Assembly (NCBI GenBank): GCA_033557465.1
Contig: CM066035.1
Span: 920,772,235-920,836,234 of the forward strand
Source of the DNA: Ichthyophis bannanicus
Lineage: Eukaryota; Chordata; Amphibia; Gymnophiona; Ichthyophiidae
Direction: 5' to 3'
DNA: 64,000 bases
The notes under the pieces: generated by a model
Told to the model about the DNA's origin: nothing
Databases searched by the model: none
What the model saw: the letters and a program-made list of their open reading frames with translations, nothing else
Position numbers and translations under genes: made by a program
Shown here: one piece after another, positions 19,266-30,799 of the stretch
How the letters are laid out: each line of letters starts with the position of its first letter
How positions within the stretch are numbered: position 1 is the stretch's first letter

Positions 19266-21118
19266 ATCTACAAATACAAGAGATCACACAACAAAGAAGA
19301 CAAGCATCAATATTTGGAAAAGTTAGAAGCTAGGAAAGTAGCCAGGAAAGCAAAGATACAAATGGAAGAAAAAGCAGCCGATGCAGTAAAATGGGGGAAC
19401 AAAACATTATTCAGATATGTTAGTGAGAGGAGGAAGTGCAAAAGTGGCATTGTCAGACTGAAGGGGAGGAATATATACAAGCTGATAAGGATAAAGCAGA
19501 ATTGCTTACCAAATATTTCTGTTCTTTGTTCACAGATGAAGGACTAGGAGCAGGACCTCAGAAAACACCGACAAATAGGAGAAGAAGTGAGGCGAATCTT
19601 GAACGATTTTCAGAAGATTGTGTTTGAGAAGAGCCAGCTAAACTAAAAGTAGACAAAGCGATGGGGCCGGATGGGATACATCCAAGTGTACTGAAAGAAT
19701 TTAGAGAAGTTCTAATGGCTCCACTGTCTGACCTTTTCAACGCTTTAGAGTCGAGAATGGTCCCGAAGGACTGGAGAAGGGCACATGTGGTTCCTTTACA
19801 CAAAAGCAACAGTAGGTAGGAGGAACAGTAGGAAGATGGTAACTACAGGCAGTTAGTCTGACCTCTAAGGTAAGTAAACTAATGGAAACACTCCTAAAAC
19901 AGAGGTTTGTGAGGTTTCTGGAATCCAAAGGATTGCAGGATCTGAGGCAGCAAGATTTTATTAGAAGTAGGTCTTGTCAGACAAATCTCATTAATTTCTT
20001 TGACCGACTGCAGATTTGGAATAAGGGAGAACTCTAGATGTGGTGTACTTCGACTTCAATAAAGCCTCTGACACTGTTCCATACAGGATGGACCCTAAAG
20101 TAACTGAATGGGTTAGAAATTGGCTGAGTGGGAAGCAATAAAGAATACAGGTAAATGGAGTTCTCTCAGAGGAGAAGGATGTTACCAGTGGTATCCCACA
20201 GGGATCAGTCTTTGGTCCAACTCTTTTTAACATTTTTATAGATGATATTGCAGAAGGGTATTGGTTAAAGGTTTGCCTCTCTGCGGATGATGCCAAAATC
20301 TGCACTAGAGTAGACACCCTGGAAGTTATAGATAATACGAGGAGGGATCTAGTGAAGCTTTAAGAAAGGTTTAGAATTTAGCAGCTGAGATTTAATTCTA
20401 ATACAGTGTCATGCATTTGGGCTGTAAAAATCCAAGGGACTTAAGGGTGATTTGTTTTTGATTATATCATAAAGTGACTAAACAGGTATATAAGGCAATG
20501 GCAAAAGCCAGAAGGATATTCAGGTGCACAGGGAAAGGAATGACCAGAAGGAGAACATGATAGTGTCTCTATTTAAATCTTTAGCAAGACCTAATTTAGG
20601 AGTTTTGTGTGCAATTCTGGAGACCACACCTTCAAAAGGATATAAACAGGATGCAGTTGGTATAGAGGGTGACTACCAAAATGGTCAATGGGATTCATCA
20701 TAAGGCATATGGGGACAGGCTTAAAGATCTCAATATGAATAGTTTAGAAGGAAGGCTTGAGGAGGTGATATGATAGAGATGTTTAAATACCTCCATGACA
20801 TAAATGCAAAAGAGGACAGCCTCTTTCAACCTAAAGAAAGTTCTGCAACAAGGGGGCAGAGGATGAAGGTGAAAAGGAATAGATTCAGGAGTAGTTTGAG
20901 GAAATATTTCTTTATGGAAAAAGTGGTAGAGGTGTATAATAGTTTCCCAGTAGAGGAAGTAGAGACAAAGACAGTATCTGAATTCAAGAAAGCATGGGAC
21001 AAACACAGAAGATCTCTAAAGGAAATAAAGGGACTGTAAAGTTTAGTAGTTGGTATGGAAGAGTAGACTAGATATAAACATGACGACAAATAAAGACCAT
21101 ATGGCCTATCATATGTGC
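19266..21118 (+). mobile_element. CR1-B LINE copy 2, RT to 3' end
   Basis: Plus strand, heavily mutated. It carries the linker (KKIQMEEKAADAVKWGNKTL-like), GIVRLKG, SLFTDEGLGAGPQKTPTNRR and VDKAMGPDGIHPS, then fragments of the RT. The C-terminus is EMFKYLHDINAKEDSLFQPK and EFKKAWDKHRRSLKEIKGL, ending at 21039. The 3' UTR finishes GACCATATGGCCTATC near 21112, matching the tail of copy 1 at 4620. Many stops and frameshifts make it much older than CR1-A. Confidence 0.8.
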
Positions 21119-22194
21119 AACTGCAGTGCTCTCCTCAGAAATTGTTGCCAGTCGGGTGGCCTATACTACAAGCTGGCTGGGAGCAGACAATATAACTAGT
21201 CAATTCAATTACACATACCTACTGAAAGAGTACCGCAACCAAACCAATGCACAAAAGAAACAATATCACATCAAAATCATTCAAAAGTTCCCTGAACCGA
21301 CCAAGGGAATTATTCAATATTGTTCATTTACTTACAAAGGATCACAACAAAAACACAGACATCACATCCTGCCCACAAACACTCAAACTTTTTTCAAAGC
21401 AAGTATAAAAAGCAAACAACTACCCCCACAAGCGGAAATCATAACTAACACACAAGACACACAACGGCACACTTTCTACTCCGTAACAATTGAAAACATT
21501 GAACACATAATAAATAACATGAACACTACCACATCTCCACTTGACCCAAGTCCAGCAACCTGGTTAAAACTAAGCAGAGCAGAGCTGTCACCATTACTCC
21601 ATAACATAACCAACTTCTCTCTCAAGCAAAGTTACCTTCCAGAACAACAAAAACTGCATCTGTCTGCCTAATACAAAAAAAACGTTGCAGACAAAAAAAG
21701 ACCCAGCTTCCTATAGACCAATCAGTAGTCTACCTTTCTTATCAAAAATCATTGAAAAAACTGTACAACTACAGAACCACATCGACAAACGCCCCACTCA
21801 ACAGCCAGCAACATGGATTCAGAGAACACCATAGAGTCGAAACTCTAATGACATCACTCCTGGAAACCCTAATAAAAGGAACAGCAACCACCAACCAATA
21901 TTTCATCCTCATATTCATCAATATATCACCAGCATTTGACTCCATTCCTCACAACCTACTCCTGAACAGACTCGCATCCATTCAAATTGGAGGAACACCT
22001 CTCAAATAGCTTCATTTTACTAGCCAACCATTACCAACAAGGGAAGATAGGCAAAAGAAAATCCACACCATACAAAGTCAAGGAGTGCCACAGAGATTAT
22101 CATTACTATTCAATATCTGCATACAACCTATATGCTAACACAAAAGAAATCCAAAACACACCAGAAAATCCCCTCAGTGGCTTACACATGAATT

Positions 22195-22755
22195 TTTGTC
22201 GGAGCGTGTCAACTCAGTGTCCAAGGAAGGAACCAGAGACACCACCTTGACTGCTCCTTTTATTCTATACATTTAGTAAAAAAAAACGTCCAAACTTAGC
22301 TGTTTTCAAAAAGCACCGCCAGAGCGCCAAGCACATCCAGTAAACGACGTGGCTCACGTTTCGGGTTTTTCCCAACGAACAAGAAACCCTGCTTCAGGTT
22401 AGATAGATCGGCAAATGGCGAATCTTCAGCTTACACAGCCAGGGGAGACACTCCAATTAGTCTTCGGCAGCGTCTGACGTCAGAGTGATAAGCAGGTCAC
22501 CGGAACCAATCATGATCAGCCTACTGCGGAGCCCCCGCCTGAGGGAAATCCCACTTAACAGGGAATCCCCCTGGAGGCATCCTGAGTAGAAGTAAAAACA
22601 CAAATCAGATAATAGTATACCAGTCCAACTGGAGATTAAGCCCCTCCGGAGCCACAGAATTTAAAAGATAGATCCAGCATTGTTCACGCAATTGAAGTTT
22701 CTGTTCGCGATCCCCCCCCCCGCGAGGGTCCAGGGGAACATGATCCAGCACCTAT
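22195..22755 (-). mobile_element. Penelope-like element 3' fragment
   Basis: On the minus strand, 22755-22600 reads REQCWIYLLNSVAPEGLNLQ followed by LDWYTII and a stop. This is the typical end of Penelope proteins downstream of the GIY-YIG domain (R-E-x-x-WI ... P-x-GLN ... DW). A non-coding 3' part follows, with AACCCGAAACGTGAGCCACG at about 22350. A run of ten C at 22711-22720 falls inside the coding part. It is inserted in L2-like copy 1. Confidence 0.7.
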
Positions 22756-23344
22756 ATGCAGCATATTTCAAAAAGACAATATAAACTACCACATCTACAC
22801 CGACGATACAACGCTATACACCCCATTCAGCATATCCAATCCAAAGTAAAATAATAAAATTGCTTCAACAAAATAGCTCAATGGCTAACAAACCACATGC
22901 TGAAAATCAAATCTCAATAAAACCGAAGTGCTCTACGTTTTCAGAAACAAAACATTCACTCTGCCAAAAAAACATCAAAGTCAATAACACATAACTGGAG
23001 ATCAAAAATAAAATACAATATCTAGGAATAACACTTGACCAACACTTAAGCTTCGCATCACACATAAAAAAACACTACATGAGCAATCTATAAAATAAGG
23101 GTACTGAAGAATCCCCACCCCCTTCTCAGAGAAGAAGATTTCAGAACATTATACCAGGTCATGATATTTCCTTATCTAGACTTTTTCAACAATATACTCC
23201 ATGGTCTACCCAAATAGTCTCTTTATCAGCTCCAGCTAGCACAGCACACAGTGACAAGAATCATAACTGGATGAAAAAAATCCGACTACATCACACCGAT
23301 ACTAAAGCAACTACACTGGCTCCAACTAGCAAGCCGGATAAGAT

Positions 23345-23655
23345 ACAAAATAATAATAATTATATTTAATTTTAATTTAATTTAATTAATTTTAATTTAA
23401 TTAACAGGTTTTTTTATACCGCTTCTTCCATTGATCAGATGCGGTTTACATATAACAACAATCAACAGAGCAGGCTGTTTTACATATAACAGTAGTAACT
23501 TGGAGGTCAAGATTATCCACAACATATCGGCGCCATGTTTGAGACCTATAATTCACACAGTCACCAGGAAGAGAAACAAGGAAATGTATGCAAATATGTT
23601 AGTCTTACCAACTGAGTTAACGAAATGCAGTCAAGAAACACGGAGAAGATCCTTC
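23345..23655. repeat. TTTAA-rich low-complexity tract and inverted LINE tail
   Basis: Positions 23350-23405 are built of TTTAA/TTAAT units. They are followed by TTTTTTATACCGCTTCTTCC and GATGCGGTTTACATATAACA, the reverse complement of an L2-like 3' tail. This block interrupts the C-terminal coding of L2-like copy 1, so it is probably a 5'-truncated LINE insertion with an expanded tail. Confidence 0.5.
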
Positions 23656-24094
23656 TAATTATATGCCCCGGACCTCCGGAATGTACTCCCCACAGAGTTA
23701 AGAAACATCACAGAGCTCCCAGATTTCCACAACAAGTTAAAAACTCACCTATTCAAAAACCACTTTAAGGACTGACACTCCACCCCCACAGCAGCAACGC
23801 AATATCCCACTCACAACTGTATATACGTTTTTTTTGTTTCTTCTTTAAAAGATGTTACCTTACTTTAAATTGTTTAACACCCAATACTAAGCTCTTTGTT
23901 TTATGTAAAGTTAAAGTTCTCGGCTCTATGTAAACTGCTTTGATTTCTTGATTAAGCAGTATAGAAAAATAGTTACATAAATAAATAAATCTTTCAGGAA
24001 ATAACAGACGATGCATTTGTCACTGTTTCAAATTAATTTAGAAGTGACAAATTCATTCATATCATATTTACATGTACTGTTAAAAAAAAATTAA

Positions 24095-24310
24095 TACCTA
24101 TAAATGTAAGTGCCATCAAGTCAGTGTTGACTCATAGCGACCCAGCTACCTCTGGGTTTTCTTGGCAATGTATTACTGGAAGTAGATTGCCAGCCAGAGG
24201 CAATGGAGAGTAAAGTGACTTGCCCAAGGTCACAAAGAGTGCCAGTGGGACTCTAATCTTCTGGATACTAGGCAGTTGTTCTAACCACTAGGCTACTCCT
24301 CCACTCCAAG
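24095..24310 (-). mobile_element. tRNA-derived SINE with BovB-like 3' tail
   Basis: In sense (minus) it starts GGAGTAGCCTAGTGGTTAGA, an RNA polymerase III A box, with a B-box-like GATTAGAGTCCCAC about 35 bp later. A body CTTGGGCAAGTCACTTTACT resembles CORE/MIR-type SINEs. The end GACTTGATGGCACTTACA resembles the terminal GACTCGACGGCACTTAACAA of the BovB LINE at 59140-59160. Sharing the tail with a LINE is how SINEs recruit its machinery. Confidence 0.65.
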
Positions 24311-24324
24311 TATTAATTACAAAA

Positions 24325-24480
24325 TCATAAATTTATTTATTTGTGCTTATTTACTGCCTTTCGGGAATCAAAGCGGTTTACAAAGAACTCAAAACAGGTA
24401 ACAGTTACATTTAATGGTGTTGACAGAATTAACAGGATAAATCATTTTTCCATTCCTGCTCATTATTTTGCCAAGTGAAT
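24325..24480 (-). mobile_element. LINE 3' tail (inverted)
   Basis: TTTATTTATTTGTGCTTATT then AAGCGGTTTACAAAGAACTC is the reverse complement of the TAAACCGCTTT...AATAAATAAA tails of the L2-like LINEs at 23930-23990 and 33800-33860. Only the last 100-150 bp are present. Confidence 0.5.
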
Positions 24481-24599
24481 CTTCAGATTAAGTTAGCTGG
24501 GCAGTCAGTAAAATCAACCAGGTGGCACATCCATTCAAACGTTCCCAGGGAAAACACTTAATTGTCATACACAATAATTGTTTTTGTTTGACATTTGGA

Positions 24600-24790
24600 T
24601 CCCGATCCCCTTTATCCTGTTCATCACCTAAGTATATCTTTATCATTCCCCCAGATTTATCCTAGTCCCTAGTTTTGTGTTCCGTCTCGATTGAATTATA
24701 AGCTCTACAGAACAGGGACTGTCTCTTACATGTGCATGTACAGTACTACATATTCTTTGTAGCGCTATACAAATGATAAGAAGTAGTAGT
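24600..24790 (+). mobile_element. L2 LINE 3' end
   Basis: TAAGCTCTACAGAACAGGGA, then TGTAGCGCTATACAAATGAT and AGTAGTAGT. The same tail ends the L2 copy at 42540-42670. It is 5'-truncated with no coding part. Confidence 0.6.
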
Positions 24791-27440
24791 TTGCCATCTG
24801 ATCAGTGCCACATTTTTGCCCTATTGAAAGGCTCTCACAAGGAGGCATCCACATATTCCACAAACTCAGGAGTAACAATTATACTATCTAATAACTTTTT
24901 GGTTTTAGATCTGATCCATACTGCGCTGTCAGATGTGAACTGGTCAACAAGAATTACAAAGGGGGTTGTTCATAATCCATTTACATGTGTTATACATGCA
25001 TCTATACTACCTTATCATGCTATTTGAGCTGGAAGTCTAAAAGGTACAAGAATAAACTGCCATCCCCTCAGAAAAAGGTACATACAAGGTAAACAAAAAT
25101 TCCTTGCTTCCTCATGCATTCAGACATGGTCATTCTGAATCACTTCCCAAGCACCAGCAGCAGCCTCTCATATTCTTCTCTGCTACTAACAGCACAATGC
25201 TTTACTTATTCCTATTTTGTGCAGATATATTTTTAAAAAGAAAACCTGATGACTTGCAGGGCAAGGGGAGAAGTTGTAGTAAGTAAAACAAATAAAACCT
25301 GTTTTCATAGCATACCTTTCCATGTCAGTCTTCCTTGGCAATCTGTAGAGACCAAAAGAGTAACAAAATTATAACGTTTAATGGCATTTTAATAATTAAA
25401 ACTAGTACAAGGAGAAACAGTCCATGTGGCATAATATGTGAAAGCTGTCAGCAGTTGCACCTTACCAAGGCTTGCCTGTCCCCTCATGCAAATCCTCTTC
25501 CCATGCTAGGCCACCTCTTCTCCTACTTCTGTCTAAGGTCTTCTGTGTCCCCCTCCAATTATCTTGCTTCCTATTCTTATCCCTATTCCCTTCTTTCCTT
25601 TGCACACCACTTTTCATCTTTCCTCCTTAACCTTCCCCTTCAACTGCAGTCTTCCATTAAATCGTGAGTCATCTAGTCTCCCAAACAGCATTTCCAAAAC
25701 ACTACCACCCACATGACTCTACCTACTGAACTGAAATCAAGTAGCATGGACATAAGTTGAGACTATGTACAGCTTTCTGAAATTAAGTCTAATCATGAGT
25801 AGGGATGGAATAATATGTACCAGTCAACAATCTTTAGGACACAAGTTAAGTTATTTCTGATTTGCTCTTTCATTTAATTTTGCTTTAGAGGTTATTTTTA
25901 ACTTTTCTTTGCTAACCCTTTGCCCATTCCTTCTTCTCACCTATGTTTTCTTGCAAATACTCTCCCCACAACCCCGCCTCTCTTCCAGCAATCTACTCTG
26001 CAGCCAGCTAAAGATACCCGTTGCCTAACAAAGCAGGCCCCACCAGCAGCAAGCACAAACTCCTCTCCCCAGCTCAAACTCTAGAGCCAAAGTCTCAGTG
26101 ACATATGAGTAATATGTCCTGAATTTAAGTGACTTAGCAATCAGGTGTCCAAGCTTTTTCTTGCTCTCTAAAAATCCACTCCTTTCTCTTGATTCATGAT
26201 AACTAGCTACCCATTCTATGTTGCCACTTCTGCCATCTTTGTCAGTTTCTCAACAGCCTCATTCCACAGCATTCATCTCATGCAACTTCTGTCCTCTCAG
26301 CCACTAGCAACCTCTAGCTTCTACAAACATCATTCCTACTGCCCAATGAATACTAGTCTGACATTTTAAACTACAACTTTAAACACAGTTGTCAAATTAT
26401 TGCAAAAAATGTTTTTCAGTGGCTAAAAGATGCAACTTGTGTTCTGAAGTAAAGAATTCACAATAAATTAATATGCAACAAAAATTGTTGATTTGTATAA
26501 TAATTCTCTAAATAAGTCAACATTTTATGATATTTGCATGTAACACTAGGGAGCAAGCCTCAACTCACAATTTTTTCACAACAGAATACACTCATACTGA
26601 ATGAAGGTCAGATTTGATACATATCAACTATAGTTCCTGTCTGCAGTACTATCAAATCTGATTATGAAATGTTACTCTAATAAGATATCAAGGAATCCAA
26701 GATATCAGATTACCCTTCCTTATGAAAACTGTCTTTAAAATCCTTCACAAAAAACTCTCAGTTCACCTGATCAGTAGTTCATTTTGCAGCTTTGAAAAAC
26801 AGGTTAAGAGGATCACCACAGAATTATCAGAGTTCAAGTTTCCAAAGGAAATTCAAGACTCTGCAGCAATATTTAACTGCAAAGCATCCTTAAATCACTA
26901 TTTCATGTTATCAGACTAATAATACCTTCTTAATTTTCAGCACAGTTAAGAGAGTCTACCTAATATAGTCAACAAAACAGCCTTTTCTCATAACCCACCC
27001 AATTTACACCAACTTGAAGGCTGATGGACTCCAAGATAAGTACCCAGATCATCATTCATTATCACAGATCCTTACAAAGGAATGGGTAAAGACAGATCTG
27101 CTGTATCTAAGTTATTTCACCTTAAGTTACCTGGATCCATCAGATCCAGTTTTTAGCCAATCCCACAGTGAGGCTCTCATCTGTAATGGAGGGAGGAATG
27201 GCAGCAGTGCCCAGCAAAAAATAGTTAAAGTCACTCCAGCTCATACTGGTAGATCTTCTCCAGATCCACTGGATCTAACTGGAGAAAAGAGGAAATAGTA
27301 CCAGGTTTTGAAAAAAAAAGTATGAATCACAGTCAAAACACTTTGAAACTACTAGTTAAGGAGAAAAAAAGGATCTCAGTCTCTACGAAATAACGATACT
27401 ACTACTATTTGGCTCTTCTCAGACCACCATCACCGATCCA
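24791..27440. other. Unique-looking sequence, probably MED14 intron 1
   Basis: No long frames, no recognised repeats and no splice-bounded exon that I could match to MED14. Base composition is AT-rich and uniform. Since MED14 exon 1 lies at 27805-27989 on the minus strand, this should be intronic. Confidence 0.5.
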
Positions 27441-27443
27441 ATA

Positions 27444-27505
27444 AAAAAAAACTCCTTTAAAGGATTGCAATATAAATATATTGTAATCCTTTCAAGGAGG
27501 GTTTT
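27444..27505. repeat. Imperfect palindrome (29-bp arms)
   Basis: AACTCCTTTAAAGGATTGCA (from 27449) pairs with GTAATCCTTTCAAGGAGGGT (27483-27502) around a 4-base AAAT centre. It could be a MITE remnant or a hairpin in the MED14 intron transcript. Confidence 0.6.
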
Positions 27506-27639
27506 GTTTTATTTTTTACTGCATTGGGGGAAGGGGGCAGGGAGTAGGACATTCACTGAATAAGGAGATGTGAGCAATTTTCTAAATGATGTCTCCCTGT
27601 TTTTAACTTGAATTGTCTCTGGTAAGGTATTGCTGTCCT

Positions 27640-27750
27640 ATTTTACGTGCTTATTGTTATGTTCATATTTGTATCACAACGGCTATTCTCATGGATTATA
27701 AACCGCCCTGACGGCTTGTTGTCCAAGGGCGATATAACAAATACTTTCTG
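27640..27750 (+). mobile_element. LINE/SINE 3' tail remnant
   Basis: TTATAAACCGCCCTGACGGC followed by CCAAGGGCGATATAACAAAT is the stem-like tail (TAAACCGC ... GCGGTATA) shared by L2/CR1-group LINEs in vertebrates. The remainder of the element is missing. It lies 55 bp from the MED14 splice donor. Confidence 0.45.
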
Positions 27751-27804
27751 GCTCGTTATTTGATTTATTAGTAAGCCTAAGTCTAAGGTTGGCCACATAC
27801 TTAC

Positions 27805-27989
27805 AGGTCAGCAAGCACATTAATCTCCTGGTAAGTTCTCTGCAGCAAGAAATCGATGAGAGCGCTTAGTCTGTAGCCAGGACTCGCGGTTGCGGTAGCA
27901 GCTGCGGAGCCAGGAGGAGGCAGCGCAGGAGCAGACGCGGGGCCACCCGACGAAACCTGCTGAACACTCTCCAGCTGTACCGGCGCCAT
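27805..27989 (-). CDS. MED14: MED14 (Mediator subunit 14) first coding exon
   Basis: The minus-strand ATG at 27989 (context GGAACATGGCG) opens MAPVQLESVQQ, then a Gly/Ala/Pro-rich stretch and SPGYRLSALIDFLLQRTY with QEINVLAD. The vertebrate MED14 N-terminus has the same plan: MAPVQLE, a low-complexity Ala/Pro/Gly segment, SPGYRLS, LI.FLL.RTY. The exon ends after CT at 27805 and is followed by GTAAGTATG, a consensus splice donor at phase 2; any CTN completes the expected leucine. MED14 is the architectural backbone joining Mediator head, middle and tail in the nucleus, needed for RNA polymerase II transcription. The rest of the gene must lie at lower coordinates or outside the window. A frame continuing upstream lacks an ATG, so this start is preferred. 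Confidence 0.93.
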
Positions 27990-28340
27990 GTTCCCAGCAC
28001 AGCAACCAACGAGCAGCAATTAAAGCCAAGCGCCGATTCGTGGCGCGGGGACTGAGCGCGGCTCGCCAACAGCTACACGCTGCGGACGCTGCCGCGCCCG
28101 GTGAGAGCTACCCTAGCCCCGGCCCTGACTCCTCTCACACGCCGCCATGATTCAGTCCCTAAACCGGAAGTGAGCGATTAAAAGAACCGGAAGCGGAAAA
28201 CAAAACTGCAACAATCTCTATGGTTTCCACGCCGCGACGCCTTGACGTCACTCTGTTTACGACGTGCCGGTTTGTTGTTGTAGATTCTCCTCGCGCTGAG
28301 ACGGTTGCTCCCAGCTGCCTAGGAAGTGTGGAAGAACGTA
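27990..28340 (-). promoter_or_regulatory. MED14 CpG-rich promoter and 5' UTR
   Basis: GC/CpG-dense sequence upstream of the MED14 ATG, in sharp contrast with the AT-rich flanks. It has two ETS-type motifs, ACCGGAAGT at 28163-28171 and ACCGGAAGC at 28186-28194. It also has a YY1-like ATGGCGGC on the minus strand at about 28141-28148. No TATA box is evident. This is the layout of a housekeeping CpG-island promoter. The transcription start cannot be set from sequence. A divergent transcript on the plus strand is possible but no coding exon is visible. Confidence 0.75.
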
Positions 28341-28800
28341 TGTGGGTCAGAAGTTGACAGTATAAACGTAGCCGTGAGAGAAAAAGTCTGAACACAAATC
28401 CAAGTTAGGATGAGGTCCTAAAAGATATCGTGAGAAACGTAGTTAGTGTCCATGGCCGGGACTGTCGTGTGGTTTTTGGGTTAGTCGACTTGAAAGCATA
28501 GAAAACATATTAAGTTAGTGTAATAGACAGGTATAACCTTATATTTTCGAGTTTGCTTTTATTGATTAATATTTGTCCGCGCCTGGTTATGACTGTAGAC
28601 TTCGGAGCTACATTTCCTATTATACAAAAAAAGCTGTTACCTTACTTTCTTAGGGTCCATCAACCCTCGCTTAGCCATCCTGATAACTTGTTTATGCCCT
28701 CGTAATGTTTCGTGGTGTTTGTCGAGGAACGGGATGTCCTGCCCAGTTGAAAGATTTGTGCTATGTAGTGGTAATAGTTCGGAGGTTTTGGAACAGCGAT
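28341..28800. other. Intergenic, nothing recognised
   Basis: No frames, motifs or repeats I can support. Confidence 0.4.
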
Positions 28801-28804
28801 AAGG

Positions 28805-28890
28805 TCATAATATAATCTTTTATTTATTTATTTTAAATTTAGCTCATGCCTTTCAGTAAGAGTTCAAGATGAATTACATTTAGGTACAAT
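28805..28890 (-). mobile_element. LINE 3' tail (inverted)
   Basis: TTTATTTATTTATTTTAAAT followed by GCTCATGCCTTTCAGTAAGA resembles the inverted L2-like tails at 24325 and 3780. Only the tail is present. Confidence 0.4.
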
Positions 28891-29159
28891 AGTTTTTTGT
28901 GTTGTTGTTTTTTTGCCTCGGTTTATAATCTAAGGGGTATGTTTACTAAAGGGCATTAAGTTAATAGGCGGTGATAAGGGGTGTTATGTTACATGCGCAA
29001 AAGGCTCTGGGTGGGTAGGAGGCATTCCAGCATTAAGGGCACAATGGGCCATTTAACGGATGTTAACAGGACATCGCACATTAAGATGGCAAGCGTTCAC
29101 CTTAATGCCCAAAAACGGCTGTCACATTATTGCTGGATAAGAAGCTAAACAACTTGGAG

Positions 29160-30285
29160 AATAAGCTAAGCCATTTCTTTATAATAATAAAATAAGTCAG
29201 AGTTGAATATCCTGCAAAACCAGTTTAACAACCTTTTCAAGCATATTATAAGATTAAGAATAACACAATTCCTGGAGACGGTCGTTGATGCAAATAGGCA
29301 CTTCAGTTTGACAATTCTAAAGTCAAGATCTGTGCCATATAGTCTGAGACCTCCCATGATAAAGAACGGAATTTGTGTATTGAGACGTGTATGTATGTAA
29401 AATACATGTAGTACATCTTTACTCTTTAGTTGCAATTTGAGTGATTATGTGATTTTTGGATAAGGAGCCCCAGCAAAAGCCAATGTAAAGATGTTGAGTG
29501 GAAAGACAGGTCAGAGAGCTGAAGGGCCTGACAGATACGTGGCCATTCGACGTGCAGCTGCGCATATGCACTGGAGAGTGCCCACATAAAACACCATAAT
29601 CAGTGTGTGGCATAGGATGGGGAAGACCCCAGAGGAGTCAGAAGTGGCACCATGTGTGCAGTGAAAGGAGGACGGAACAGGAGTGGCGATGTGAAGATCA
29701 GGCACAGGAGGGGCATTAGTAAAGCATCCAAATACGGAAAAGAGTGTATACGCCATTGTGTAGCAGCTTACATGAGAAGACATGACTGCACAGAACCACC
29801 AGAGGCTGATGGATGGGCTGCAGGAAGGGTGGTGGCAGAAGAGAATGTGGCATGAGCTGGCAACACCGATCAATCGGAGGTGCCATCCCCAACATGTTTG
29901 TACTGTGTGAGAAAACCGTGAGTCAGTGCCACATGTAAGGCCTGATACAAGGCATATGGGTCTCACACCTATCCCAGCCACTCAGTCACTGTACAGCATC
30001 CCAGACAAAAGTGCATACAACTGGACAGACGTTTCTCAAACTGGGCAAAAGGGGCACGTACGGACATGATTTAAATACCTGCATGTAGCTAAACGAGGGG
30101 TAGGATGTATCTGTATGTAATGCAGAGATGTGATGGAGCCAAAGCCATACAATCACAGTCAAGATGTCATACCTGAATGATGTTGCACAAGTAGGTTACA
30201 GCTGTATACATGTTAGTATACCGCTGCATCAGTGCAGTTACATTGAGTTATGTTGTATCGAAAACGTTATACTGTCTGATGAAAA
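29160..30285. other. No gene recognised
   Basis: Several short frames occur on both strands (for example 29652-29855 plus and 29511-29981 minus), but none shows a known domain or a coherent composition. I see no repeat structure. Confidence 0.4.
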
Positions 30286-30289
30286 ACAG

Positions 30290-30795
30290 GAACTGTAAGA
30301 ACCTGCAGTCAGCTGAGACAACGGAGGGTTAGGTGACCTGCCCAAGGTCATAAGGAGGTGTGGGCAATCCATGAAGGTTGTGTCATACATAAAACACCAC
30401 AGCAAAACATTCCACATTGTTGCTAGTGGTCTCAAACCCTTGGTGAAGCCAGTGCCATGATCATTACGCCACACCTTTAAGCAATTGCCAGACATCTGCA
30501 GGGTGAACCATTTTGACCCCATGCAATGGGCTGCAGCAGAGCCAATAAAGCCATACTCACAGAAGGGCATGATGTTGAATAGTCTGTTTGCTGACCCAAA
30601 TTGTGGGCAGAACATATAACAAACTCTAAGGATATGTGTTTGCCAGTCACAGCAGAGCCTGGACTGTTACAAGCATGAAAATGAACTGAGTAGCACACAG
30701 TCACAAAAAAAAGCAAGTGGGAATCAAACCCCTGTCCCTTGCTTATAGAGATATTGCACTAACCAGTAGGCTACATCTCCATGCCTCTGCACAGC
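30290..30795 (-). mobile_element. tRNA-derived SINE pieces
   Basis: Minus strand, about 30790-30700: GATGTAGCCTACTGGTTAGT (A box), then GGGGTTTGATTCCCACTT (B box) and an A-rich end. About 350 bp further on, in the same orientation, GACCTTGGGCAGGTCACCTA matches the body of the SINE at 24095-24310. They may be one interrupted SINE or two. Confidence 0.5.
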
Positions 30796-30799
30796 AATG

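Larger units (their letters stand above)
21119..24000 (+). mobile_element. L2-like LINE copy 1 (interrupted)
   Basis: Plus-strand remnants of an L2-type RT. They are YLLKEYRNQTNAQKKQYHIK (21210), HGFREHHRVETLMTSLLETL (21810), AFDSIPHNLLLNRLASI, YHIYTDDTTLYTPFSIS (22780; YTDD in place of YADD), YLGITLDQHLSFASHIKK and LPTELRNITELPDFHNKLKT. The 3' tail TAAACTGCTTTGATTTCTTG is followed by TAAATAAATAAA at about 23985. It is split by a Penelope fragment (about 22195-22755) and by AT-rich/LINE-tail sequence (about 23345-23655). It is inactive. Confidence 0.75.

Noticed and set aside
24791..27804. Further MED14 exons
   Set aside because: I looked on the minus strand for the conserved second-exon region of MED14 and saw no matching segment bounded by AG and GT.
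30238..30615. 125-residue minus-strand frame as a novel gene
   Set aside because: No domain, no supporting splice or promoter signals, and it overlaps SINE body sequence near 30300-30350.
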